Source: Agrypnia vestita
Taxonomy: Eukaryota; Arthropoda; Insecta; Trichoptera; Phryganeidae
Direction of reading: 5' to 3'
DNA: 64,000 nucleotides
NCBI GenBank assembly: GCA_016648135.1
Contig: JADDOH010002097.1
Span: 304,451 to 368,450, forward strand
This document shows, one piece after another, positions 55,599-64,000 of the stretch. The translations under genes were made by a program, and so were the position numbers. The notes under the pieces were generated by a model. It saw nothing but the letters and a program-made list of their open reading frames with translations, was not told the origin of the DNA and did not search any database. The first letter of the stretch is position 1; every line of letters starts with the position of its first letter.

Positions 55599-55642
55599 GA
55601 AAGTTTTGGAAGGAGAATGTTCTAGAAGGTTCGCGAAAGTTC
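55599..55642. promoter_or_regulatory. Heat-shock-element array 2
   Basis: GAA 55615, TTC 55620, GAA 55625, TTC 55630, GAA 55635, TTC 55640, six contiguous perfect units, with GAA 55599 and GAA 55609 before them. It is a diverged duplicate of array 1, offset 98 bp. Confidence 0.75.
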
Positions 55643-55739
55643 TGTGTGAACTCAAACTCTAAATGTGTAAAAAAAAACATTGTACTAAAAATCTACGCGT
55701 GCGAAGCCGCGCGGGTATAGCTAGTTATTGGGTAAAAAC

Positions 55740-56095
55740 TCTTCAAGCAGCAATGTCCTAATATAAGAAATAATGTACATAAGCAATTCCAGGGATTGAA
55801 TTTTTTCAATATTTCTAACTTATTTTCTGTAAAACGATAGGTTATCATTAAATTATTAAAATTTCATTCGATTCAATACAGTTAAATTAAATTATTAAAA
55901 CATTGCAAAAATTTGAAAAATATTTGCAAGGTTTCCGCGAGTTTATTAAGATTTTCATTGAATTAAAGCGAGTGAATTTTTAATAATCGTTATAAGTTTC
56001 TTTGATGATAGATAGCCCACCGTTTTACCGAAAATTATTCAAAATATTATTAAAAAAATGCAATAATTGGACTTTGAAATCGGTTATCTCTTATT
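55740..56095. repeat. Fold-back MITE family, diverged copy
   Basis: TTTTTCAATATTTCTAACTT, GTAAAACGATAGG and GTGAATTTTTAATAATCG follow the family order; the tips are not recognisable. Confidence 0.5.
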
Positions 56096-56169
56096 CGTAA
56101 TTTATTTATTGTGCCCCTGCGCAGATTATAAATTTTTATTTTGAAGGTATATTTTTTAAACAGAAGGAG

Positions 56170-56330
56170 GTACGAATCATGAGTAGCTTGGTGGTCTTGT
56201 GGTTAGGACTCTCGTCTCGTGATCCAATGGTCGCGGATTCAAACATTTAACTTAGTTTGAAAATAGTAAGAATGTTGATGTGACACGTATTCCGTGTCCG
56301 CATCTCTATTTAAAAAAATATTCAAAATTA
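56170..56330 (+). repeat. tRNA-like SINE, different family
   Basis: TAGCTTGGTGGTCTTGTGGT then TAGGACTCTCGTCTCGTG resembles a tRNA 5' half (A box TGGTCTTGTGG), and CGCGGATTCAAAC a diverged B box. Tail CACGTATTCCGTGTCCGC. Too diverged to be a tRNA gene. Confidence 0.5.
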
Positions 56331-56339
56331 GAATTTAAT

Positions 56340-56900
56340 CGAATAATTTAAATTCATAAAATGATCTTCAAATCTTTAAATCTGCCATATTTGTACCTAT
56401 GTCACTGAATGATAAAACGCTCACCAGAAGAAAAATATTGCTTCAAATGCAAAAGCAAAGCAAAAATAAAAAGGACGTCCTTTTTATTTTCGCTTACAAC
56501 GTATTTGTACTCAAGAAAGCAATGAAATGTCACGTTTTCTGTTTTAAATAAGGCGTATCGGTGTGTGGAAGGTGTTTCGAAAGAAGTGTGAAGAAGAAAT
56601 GTAAAGAAGAAGTGTGAAGAAATGTGCTTTATAACATATTCAACAACCGTTCTAGAACGCGACGTGGCCCTATATGAAGTTAAATGTAATAAGAGAAATT
56701 TCCTAATCTTGTATAAAGTTGAGCAGATCACGTGCTACTTTAGTAGGTCTACCATTATATAAGGAGACTAATGTGATACAGCCGAATCACGCAGTGTATT
56801 TGGTTAACTTTGACTATAATGCTTGAATACAAAACGTGTTTGTATCATAATAAGGAAACAAGGCTAAATAAAGAATGATTGCTCCGATCATTATAGATTT
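56340..56900. other. Unassigned stretch
   Basis: GAAGTGTGAAGAAGAAATGT and GAAGAAGTGTGAAGAAATGT (56584-56630) are a small tandem repeat. No gene recognised. Confidence 0.4.
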
Positions 56901-56904
56901 ACTA

Positions 56905-57190
56905 CCTGTTACCCGTCAAAAATTACGAGGCATTGGTCCGCGTCTTTGCTAAGTCCTAGTATATATTATATATTTGGCAGTCTGCGGAGAAGCAACTGTA
57001 GCAAAATGGCTATCGTTGCCGCCTTCGGGTTTGCTGGCCCGGGGTTCAAGCTCCATCTCCGCCCGTTTAATTTGTTATTTTTTAGCCGTAATTTGAACGA
57101 AATTACGGACGTTAGACGAAGTTGCGGGGACACACGGACGGACAGGCAGACGAAACATTTGAATATCGTAATAATGTGAATAGAGATGTC
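56905..57190 (+). repeat. tRNA-derived SINE, copy 3
   Basis: GGCCCGGGGTTCAAGCTCC (B box) at 57036-57054, then TTTTTTAGCCGTAATTTGAA, GAAATTACGGACG and GGACGGACAGGCAGACG. Collinear with copy 1. Confidence 0.65.
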
Positions 57191-57379
57191 TACAAATATT
57201 GTTTTGAGTGGCGTCACTATCAAATAAGTGAAAAGTTTCATATATTCGGGCAGCAGAATTTCCCAAGATGGCCGCTTTTAGCAGACATTTTAAGCAGAAT
57301 CCAACAAGCAAGGGTCGCTTTCAACAAAAATTCCTAAATCTTTGAATCTCCTAACACTGATATAAAGATAAGGAAGAAT

Positions 57380-57650
57380 TTGGTTTAAACTCTTGTCTGG
57401 AGTGTGCTGATGTACGGCAGCGAAACATGGACCATCGGCCAGAGCATGTCCGGGAGACTAGCGGCCTTTGAGATGTGGTGCTACAAGCGCATGGCGAGGA
57501 TCCCTTGTTCAGAACATATCTGAAACGACGAGGTGTTGAGCAGGGTGGGCGAAAAGAGGCGGCCCCTGAACAGAATCGCCCAACAACGAGCGAATTGGAT
57601 AAGCCATAACACAAGGCACCCAGGCCTGATTTTTACCATCGTCGAAGGTT
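57380..57650 (+). pseudogene. LINE ORF2 C-terminal fragment
   Basis: SVLMYGSETWTIGQSMSGRL, AAFEMWCYKRMARIPCSEHI, a stop, then NDEVLSRVGEKRRPLNRI. This is the LLYGSETW...LEAFEMWCYRRMLRI.W....NEEVL motif order of a family common in insects. 5'-truncated with one stop. Confidence 0.8.
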
Positions 57651-57959
57651 ATATTTTATATTTTATTTATTTATTTTTGTACATCGTAATTTATCAAGTA
57701 TGTATAACACTATCAGAGATGGTATTGTATTATATATAGAAACATATTATAAAGAATATAATAATAACAAAAACCACCAAAACAAAGAAATAATTATAAA
57801 CAAAAGTATAAAAAAACAAAATATAGAGAAAACATAGATGCATATTATAAAGAATATGACCAGTTTGTTGGGATTAAACAAATAATGGAATAAAATAAGA
57901 AAATTAAAACATAATAAAAATTAAAAATAGGTAGAGAAAATAACAAATGAAAATAAATT

Positions 57960-58420
57960 AACAATACATGAAGACTTATTATATTTTACCGGTTTATTGC
58001 CACTATCGGACAGGAGAGTTTTATCCGATCTGATTTTATTATATAAAATTGTAAACTCTCATTACCACAGCCCTGAAATTTTGTCCTTAATAATGTTCCA
58101 TGTACCCAGTCGAACTACTCGAGTGCCGACGCCTTTTTACTGTGACAATACTAGAACAAATGCTCACTACAACTCGCTAGTACCTAGAATACACAGGTTA
58201 GGTAACAATTATACAAACATAGCGGACGTGTTTGGTTCTGGCCTGTCACAGTATAGGGGCGCGATACTGAGAGCGCTTCATTCCGCCATAATGTAAATTA
58301 TATACACTTTCTTTTTTTTGTTTTTCTCTCTGTTTATATTATTTTTGCAAATAACTGTTATATACCTACATATGTAAAAGCCTATTTAGGCGTAAATGAA
58401 TGAATAACTAAGTATAAAAA
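57960..58420 (+). pseudogene. LINE ORF2 C-terminus with 3' tail
   Basis: LPLSDRRVLSDLILLYKIVN then SHYHSPEILSLIMFHVPSRT and TRVPTPFYCDNTRTNAHYNS, matching the same block as 8845-9112. The tail AAAAGCCTATTTAGGCGTAA then ATGAATGAATAA is a LINE 3' end. Confidence 0.7.
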
Positions 58421-58496
58421 AAGAAAATGAAAAGTTGTAATGAATAATGAATATAACAATTTGTATTAATTAACATAAAAATTAAATGGCATGTCC

Positions 58497-58640
58497 CCAA
58501 ACAATTGTATGCTGGTATAAAGGGATATTGAAGGCAATAATCGTAGAGATCGCCCGAGATCAAGCTACAGGGACCAGGTTATCAGAGATGTGCGCTGTAG
58601 CACCTACCAAGAAATGCCTAATATACATTTTAAATTTTAG
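58497..58640 (+). pseudogene. LINE ORF2 terminal fragment
   Basis: GYIEGNNRRDRPRSSYRDQV then IRDVRCSTYQEM resembles the GRRGRGRPR.SY.DQV.......Y.E. end of RTE-like elements. Very short. Confidence 0.45.
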
Positions 58641-58649
58641 CAATTTTAT

Positions 58650-59140
58650 ATGATATTAATAAATGAAATACTTATAGTTTATAAAAAGTCTGACATTGGC
58701 AGAGGGTTCCAGCAGAATGTACTGCGTAGGTACCACACTCGAGTCACGCTAGCAAATTTCTCCGTACTTAAGTACGTTAAGTACTTTAAGCACGAAAATA
58801 TAAAAAGTATGCACTCGCATTCACAATCGATAACGTTCGCACAATTCCCTAGCGGATGGTGACCTAATTGTGGAAATGGATTGGTAATATCCATTTTCGT
58901 ATTAAGACATTTTATTCAAATATTCAAGTCACGTTTTACCACCCCGACAACGAAGGTTGCAGGAATTGAAAAAACGATATGTAGATGTAAAATAAATTCT
59001 CAATTGTGTTGAGTTTTAAACGCCGGTTGTGGTGTAAAAAGTAGTAGTAGGAAAAATGTCAAGAAACGTAATTTTTTTATCAATTAACAACTTGTAATTG
59101 GGATAATGGGCATAGTCTTCACTATAATGTTTGTTATCAA
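58650..59140. other. Unassigned stretch
   Basis: GTACTTAAGTACGTTAAGTACTTTAAG (58765-58790) is an AAGTAC-rich patch. No gene recognised. Confidence 0.4.
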
Positions 59141-59241
59141 AGTATCATGTACCTATCATTGAAAGATTTGGCAGATACTTCGTGGTGCAACATTATAATT
59201 TAAAATGTTTTATTTTACTTTGTAATACACACACAATATGA

Positions 59242-59307
59242 GTTATTAAAATACAACTATAGTTTCGAGAGGAGCAGTCCCTCTCATCATCAGGTATAGA
59301 TAATAAC
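59242..59307 (-). ncRNA. Hammerhead candidate in the left arm
   Basis: The exact inverted copy of 59948-60013: CTGATGA, GAGAGG/CCTCTC helix II, GAAAC, ACTATAGT helix III, GTT site, GTTATT/AATAAC helix I. It lies in the same sense as Syt1 transcription. Confidence 0.65.
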
Positions 59308-59576
59308 TAACTTAAATACAAAATTTATCAATCTAATTGGGTAGGTCAGGGGGTCAGGGGGCGCGCGGCAGGGAAGGGTATTTTTTTCGCCGAACAGCTC
59401 TAGGAGTGGTGAACTGGACTGAAATGTGATATTATTTATTAATGTGTTTCCAGAATTTAAATTTTTTAGGATTTCAACGGTTTCCAAACTATTCATTATC
59501 CATCGTCTATGAGGAACCGAGTGGAGTAATTTTAATTTGTGACTATCGAAAGAATGATTGGTGTTAATTATATGAT

Positions 59577-59900
59577 TGTGACAAAAAGTATATAGGCCAA
59601 ACCACTAGAAACTTAAATACACGCATAAAAGCACATCGCCGCTGCTTAAAAAATAACAATTTCTCCGAATTTTCCAATCATATAATTAACACCAATCATT
59701 CTTTCGATAGTCACAAATTAAAATTACTCCACTCGGTTCCTCATAGACGATGGATAATGAATAGTTTGGAAACCGTTGAAATCCTAAAAAATTTAAATTC
59801 TGGAAACACATTAATAAATAATATCACATTTCAGTCCACTTCACCACTCCTAGAGCTGTTCGGCGAAAAAAATACCCTTCCCTGCCGCGCGCCCCCCTGA
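59577..59900 (+). pseudogene. Penelope-like GIY-YIG endonuclease C-terminal part
   Basis: Open from 59577 to a TGA at 59898: CDKKYIGQTTRNLNTRIKAH then RRCLKNNNFSEFSNHIINTN, ending LLELFGEKNTLPCRAPP. It has the YIG tyrosine-isoleucine-glycine of the second motif, the conserved R of TTRNLNTRI, a histidine in HIINT and a glutamate in ETVEIL, so the domain's catalytic half looks intact. The first GIY motif, the linker and the reverse transcriptase are missing, so it cannot act alone. In full elements this domain nicks target DNA for insertion. The left arm holds an inverted copy lacking the YIG part. Confidence 0.8.
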
Positions 59901-59947
59901 CCCCCCCGACCTACCCAATTAGATTGATAAATTTTGTATTTAAGTTA

Positions 59948-60013
59948 GTTATTATCTATACCTGATGATGAGAGGGACTGCTCCTCTCGAAACTATAGTT
60001 GTATTTTAATAAC
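59948..60013 (+). ncRNA. Type I hammerhead ribozyme candidate, best copy
   Basis: Helix I GTTATTA...ATAC (59948-59961) pairs with GTAT..TAATAAC (60001-60013), 11 bp around an internal loop. CTGATGA 59962-59968, one extra T, helix II GAGAGG/CCTCTC with a 7-base loop, GAA 59989-59991, helix III ACTATAGT (loopless, so probably working as a dimer), cleavage after GTT at 60000. All core bases fit. The extra base after A9 departs from the textbook form but recurs in every family here. Confidence 0.7.
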
Positions 60014-60084
60014 TCATATTGTGTGTGTATTACAAAGTAAAATAAAACATATTTTAAATTATCATGTACCTATTATCCTGTTAG

Positions 60085-60790
60085 TGTCTCTAATAAATAA
60101 ATAAAAAATAAAAAAAAGTGCAAACCTTTAGGCATGTCACCTCCGGAACGGTACGTTACTTATTAATATTGCGTTGTTTGGTTGAGTTACATAATTAGTT
60201 AGTAATGTAGTTAAAGAAATTGGTAAAAACGAGGGTACAAAAGTTTCCTAGCGTGCTATTCTAATGTCAGTTTTGTCATAAATTTTATTAGGGTACCTGC
60301 TTATTCTACATACTCTACATCAAAAACTGAGATTGTGTTATATAAAAGTATCCCTTAAAATTCTAAAATCAATCTATCCAAGCAAAATATAACCTGATTA
60401 AATGGAATTGCCTTAGCTCTCATTTTAATACACGGCAATGTTCCCCTTTTCTCCATCCCTTATGGTTATAGGGCGAGTTGTTATCTCTGGAACGCCGAAA
60501 TTTCACGGAAAAGCCTCTTCTAATGTCTCCCTTATTATATTACTGCTTGGTTTTAATAATAATGTTAATTTAAATTAACAATCTAATCTTCCTTCCCACG
60601 GTGGATCTCGTGCATTAAAATAACTTTGTTGGACCAATATTTGCCGAAAACCACATTTCATAAATTTAAATACCCGCCTCGTCCGTTGGTGGAGAAATAA
60701 TTATTCGACTAACGCTAACTCATATGCGGTTTTACCTTTTCCAATTTTAATTTTACAATTATGGTGGAGTGTTTAAACCAACATAGTTAA
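60085..60790. other. Unassigned stretch
   Basis: (AATA)n at 60091-60110, otherwise no gene or repeat recognised. Confidence 0.45.
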
Positions 60791-60795
60791 TTTAA

Positions 60796-61433
60796 TGCCA
60801 TGTATTCACTAGGGGTCAAATAGCGCAACATTCCGCGCGGCATGTCGCATCAACATCTACGCTCATGATTCGGGGACAATGACGCGGTCATTTGACGTGT
60901 ACACACCGGGACTCACATGTTACTTGTCGCGGAAATGTCGCCCGATGAGGTTATGATGATTAGTGCTGCGCATCTATTTATTCCAACGAGTTTATCGAAA
61001 CATAAGAGGAGAAAAAGGTGGTGGGTGCGAAATTATTTACTGCAAAGAGAAAGAAGGATTGATATTCTATGCGATCTTCGAATGTCTGATGGATCTCTTG
61101 TCAATTTCACTCGGATGACAACAACTGATTTTGAAAATTTATTACAAATAATCGGGCCTTCCATAGACGAGCAAGACACAATATCACAGCTCAATTAGAA
61201 CTCGATCAGTTGAATAACAATCTCGTTTCCCCACACTAATGTCATGTTGAGTGGTATACAGTTACAGCGCATGCGCATTCACTTGTAAGCATACCATGTG
61301 GTACTGACGCGCGGCGCGATGCTCGCTTGTTGTACGCGACGTCGCGGAACAGTGCGCGACGTTGCAACCTCACGTAGACTCTAGGCCGCGCATGATATTG
61401 AGGGACAATTTGTCCCCTAGTGAATACATGGCT
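60796..61433. mobile_element. PIF/Harbinger element, copy C, 638 bp
   Basis: Flanked by TAA at 60793-60795 and 61434-61436. Ends TGCCATGTATTCACTAGGGG and complement of AGCCATGTATTCACTAGGGG. It keeps the transposase start on plus and the first residues of the MADF protein on minus (61246-61200: WGNEIVIQLIEF), with the middle deleted, the mirror arrangement of copy B. Confidence 0.87.
60917..61198 (+). pseudogene. PIF/Harbinger transposase N-terminus
   Basis: LSKHKRRKRWWVRNYLLQRE then RRIDILCDLRMSDGSLVNFT and RMTTTDFENLLQIIGPSIDE QDT. The pattern RRWWVR.....R...G....L...L......F....RMT..DF..LL..I.P.I...DT is the N-terminal region of PIF/Harbinger transposases, before the DDE nuclease, which is missing. 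Stop at 61196. The deletion removes catalysis but leaves the DNA-binding start. Same family as the minus fragment in copy B. Confidence 0.8.
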
Positions 61434-61439
61434 TAATGC

Positions 61440-61600
61440 TTTGTGGTCCGCGCCCCCTGATGAGATATTTGAGAGACTCTCTCTATCGACAAATCTCTGC
61501 ACCACGTATGTGAGATTTGTCGTCTCATGTTTCACTTCACGTTTGTTTCATAATAAACGTTAATCTGGCCAATGAATTTATCTTTATTGTACTAATAAAA
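61440..61600. other. Unassigned spacer
   Basis: TATCGACAAATCTCTGCACC / GTGAGATTTGTCG gives a weak hairpin at 61484-61520. Nothing else. Confidence 0.35.
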
Positions 61601-61602
61601 AT

Positions 61603-61690
61603 AAAAAACTTTGTAAAAAACACTATTTCTTGAATAATCACCACTTTTTTGGGCCAATGGTTCCTCTATCAGAATATAGCGTAGATATAT
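61603..61690 (-). repeat. Decayed 12525/48740-type pLTR fragment
   Basis: AACTTTGTAAAAAACACTAT, TTGGGCCAATGGTTCCTCTA and TCAGAATATAGCG follow the 48760-48840 order; the core is broken. Confidence 0.4.
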
Positions 61691-61699
61691 TAAAATTTT

Positions 61700-62262
61700 T
61701 AATTTATTTATTTTTATTTGCTTATTTTATTTTTTATTTTACATTTGTTAATATAAGTTACTAATAACTGCCACACTAGGTAAAACCTATTCTATGGTAG
61801 TTATTCTCATTTGATAGTTAAGTAATAGTAACAAATAACAATAGCGAAGAAGTATAAACGTAAAAATGAAAGTAGGATAAAATTTAGTAATATATACAAT
61901 CGTAAGAATTCATAAATCTAAAAAAAAAAAGAAAAGAAAATATACATTTAAAATTAAGATAATACTGTAATAATAATACTAATAATTAAGGTAATTAATT
62001 CTCATTTGTTAACTTTTTTATACTATCGAATATATATTACTTCTTCTTAATACTTTTGTTATTGTATATTTACTCTGTAATTATTATTTTTTTATCTTTG
62101 TTATTTTATGCTTACTTTTAACATTATTATGTTATTTTATATTAACTCTGTATTCTACATATTTTATCTTTATTATCTTATGCTTACTTTTACTTACTCT
62201 CATTTTATATTATAAGGTAATTAGTACAACATCAAATTACTGTAATAGGTTTTGTAACCGTT
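61700..62262. other. Very AT-rich stretch, LINE-tail-like
   Basis: Repeated TTATTATTTTATGCTTACTT phrases and the following (AAAT)n suggest a LINE 3' UTR on the plus strand. No frame. Confidence 0.35.
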
Positions 62263-62266
62263 GAAA

Positions 62267-62302
<36 letters not shown>

Positions 62303-62304
62303 AC
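62263..62304. repeat. (AAAT)n microsatellite
   Basis: About ten AAAT units following AACCGTTGAAATAAAT; probably the tail of a LINE. Confidence 0.85.
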
Positions 62305-62399
62305 AGATTTTGCCAATTCAGAGGTCAAGGGCGGATCACTTCTTCAGCATAACTTCTACCTGATATTTTTATAAACTTAGTAATACGGTGTTTAAAAGG

Positions 62400-62800
62400 T
62401 TTGTGTATTGTAATTTCTTTAGTTTCAAACAAGCGGGGCAGTGAAATTAAATTGTCTTTGTCCAAAAGACGTTTTCATTTTAGATACCTCGAAATTAATT
62501 ACATTTGCCAGCCTTGTACTCGTGTTTGTTGTGTACGCTTAAAATTTACCTTGTCCTTGAGGAATTTTACAAGTATGGTTTTAAGGTATAATTGCCTCGG
62601 GTCAAGGACGTTAAATATTCCAAACAAATCATCTGAAGGAAACTTTCTCGATTTCTTGGTGATTATACGCATGAAGCATTTTTGTGATTTTGTCAGCGAA
62701 TCCATGACTGATCTGACACATTCTCCCCATCCAATTAGGATAAATAGGGATTGAGTAATGGAACAATATATAGTCCTGAGGGATACAATATCTACCACAT
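62400..62800 (-). pseudogene. LINE ORF2 C-terminal fragment, minus strand
   Basis: Frame 62798-62499: ECVRSVMDSLTKSQKCFMRI then ITKKSRKFPSDDLFGIFNVL and DPRQLYLKTI. This is the L...QK.....I..K..R.P...LF....VL..RQLY segment shared by many LINEs. Truncated both sides. Confidence 0.7.
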
Positions 62801-62969
62801 TTCATAGACTTCTATATATGAATCCCATTTTTCTAACCTTATTAGAGAGATCTTGTAAGTGTCCCTGGAATTGGAAGTATAGACATTAAGAAAAACAAAA
62901 AGAAAATAGTTATTGCTATTTCAACATCTTAAGTGCACCTTACTATCCTTTAGTATACATTATGTCTTA

Positions 62970-63090
62970 ATTAAGGGACCATTGACTACGAAACATGTTG
63001 ATTGTTAAATAAATAATGGTTGTACACAAAGCATTTTCTTTTTATTAATATAAATAATGTAACCACAAAGTTTCTTTGCTATTAATGAAG
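62970..63090. repeat. Decayed 12525/48740-type pLTR fragment
   Basis: TACGAAACATGTTGATTG and AATAATGTAACCACAAAGTT / TTCTTTGCTATTAATGAAGA are shared with 12745-12845 and 49015-49045. Confidence 0.45.
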
Positions 63091-63099
63091 AAGTTCCCT

Positions 63100-63715
63100 T
63101 TATCGGTTGGGTGAATTTGAATTTCCCCAGCTTTATAATTTACTGTCTATTATTTATTTAAGTTTTCTGAATAAAGTCAAAAATAAATAGTGACACCTGT
63201 GATTCATGCACTAAATGAGCCTCGTTGTTGAATCGAAGCTGTGCTGTCAATCTCACCACTGTTTATCTCCGTATAGAAATCTCAGCATATATACGAAGTA
63301 CCGAGATTTATCTTTCTATGTCTCTTAACATGGACACGGGTCGCTACGTAATAAATTTTGCATTTAAAATCCAACGGGGTTAATAGGAGATAGGGATTAA
63401 ATATCGGTAGGTGATAGACAATGTTTCTAGTGTTCCAAAGAATCTCACAGATGCAGTTAATTGTGTTTAAAAAAAATCCTATCCATGTATGTTTTGTTTA
63501 AAAAATACTGTTGTATCAGAAATAAACCGTCATACTTTTAAAGTCTCAAAGCTTAAACTAGCTTATTGATAATTTACAGCTCGTTATTATCGAAAATGTA
63601 TGAATTAAACTTGTGATATTTATTAATGTGTATCCGAACGCTCAGTTTTTCCATAAATTAATGTCGACTTTACCTACATGCATGTTTTTAAACAATACAT
63701 TTATGGCATATTCAG
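63100..63715. other. Unassigned stretch
   Basis: No gene or repeat recognised. Confidence 0.45.
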
Positions 63716-63719
63716 TTAA

Positions 63720-64000
63720 TTAATTAATTTATTTTTATTTTATTTTATTAATTACACGGCTTAATAGCCTTTTACAACAGGTTTATACATAATTAAAATA
63801 CAACAAACGATTAAATGTAAAAGAAAAATAAAGGGTATAAATGTAAAAAAGTATGTATACATAGTTTAAACATAATGAGGTTAGACATATATGTAAAAAA
63901 AGTATATATGCAAAAAAGTGTAAAGTAGTGATCTCAGAAATTTTTACTCACCGATAATATAGCAATATTAAATTTGAATAGCCAGGTATATATAAAAAAT
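63720..64000 (-). repeat. Reversed LINE 3' tail, runs off right edge
   Basis: TTTATTTTTATTTTATTTTA then CACGGCTTAATAGCCTTTTAC is the complement of a GTAAAAGGC...-(AAAT)n LINE end. No ORF in view. Confidence 0.4.

Larger units (their letters stand above)
55470..55724 (+). mobile_element. Helitron-like 3' region carrying heat-shock-type elements
   Basis: Ends TACGCGTGCGAAGCCGCGCG then GGTATAGCTAG, followed by T, matching the tail at 5421-5452. The two HSE arrays lie 80-225 bp inside this end. The 5' end (A/TC) was not located. Confidence 0.5.
59157..60059. mobile_element. Penelope-like insertion, inverted duplicate, 903 bp
   Basis: Flanked by a perfect 14-bp duplication TATCATGTACCTAT (59143-59156, 60060-60073). 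Inside, arms 59195-59578 and 59675-60059 are almost identical inverted copies of the element's 3' end (few differences by eye), joined by 96 bp that hold the unique start of a GIY-YIG frame. Each arm ends with a hammerhead motif. The high identity suggests a recent event. Confidence 0.85.
8520..64000 (-). other. Syt1: Presumed first intron or upstream region of Syt1
   Basis: The first coding exon has a splice acceptor at 8520, so transcription starts to the right. I found no sequence I can call the leader exon or promoter in 55 kb; the two best CpG-rich candidates are listed separately. All recognisable content in this stretch is repeats and transposon remnants. Confidence 0.5.

Noticed and set aside
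1..64000. CRISPR array, operon or bacterial defence system
   Set aside because: No regularly spaced direct repeats with unique spacers, no clustered long frames; spliced exons and transposon types are eukaryotic.

Overview
The window is AT-rich animal nuclear DNA packed with decayed mobile elements, most likely from an insect and probably a moth or butterfly. The grounds are the style of the host exons, short terminal-inverted-repeat elements every few kilobases, Helitron-like tails ending in CTAG, and many Penelope-like remnants. The species is an inference; I see no bacterial or organelle features.

Host gene. The only host gene I can support is synaptotagmin 1 (Syt1), on the minus strand at the left end. 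Three coding exons join in phase: 8330-8519 (start codon at 8516), 5490-5621 and 3455-3597. Together they encode residues 1-154: the lumenal N-terminus, the membrane helix, the cysteine cluster and the basic linker that precedes the C2 domains. The C2 exons lie beyond the left edge. The start-codon exon is preceded by a splice acceptor, so the promoter and 5' leader exon lie to the right. I could not identify them, so 8520-64000 may largely be the first intron.

Mobile elements. DNA transposons whose ends I could place by target-site duplications: a hAT element with a broken transposase (15148-17465); four short hAT-like elements with 8-bp duplications (2251, 22838, 41861, 51100); three PIF/Harbinger elements of one family (29191, 36411, 60796) and a fourth of another family (24275), all flanked by TAA or TTA; a Tc1/mariner-type remnant flanked by TA (19626); and a TTAA-flanked element with G8/C8 tips (47186). 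There are also a mariner pseudogene (about 11281), many 5'-truncated LINE tails, a tRNA-derived SINE family, a 480-bp repeat in three copies, several fold-back repeats and a possible solo LTR inside a TA microsatellite.

Most interesting content. (1) Penelope-like remnants (GIY-YIG coding pieces at 40255 and 59577) and related fold-backs carry sequences matching the type I hammerhead ribozyme core (CTGANGA, helix II, GAAA, palindromic helix III, NUH site). At least eight distinguishable versions are present, from apparently intact to decayed; one lies in an almost perfect inverted duplication. (2) A Helitron-like tail at 55490-55724 carries two duplicated arrays, each with six consecutive, perfectly spaced heat-shock-element pentamers. 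(3) Syt1 exon 2 begins at a tandem NAGNAG acceptor, and a Helitron-like terminus sits 37 bp inside the next donor.

No coherent operon-like or defence system is present. Apart from Syt1 the open frames are transposon debris or chance frames. All alignments were done by eye.
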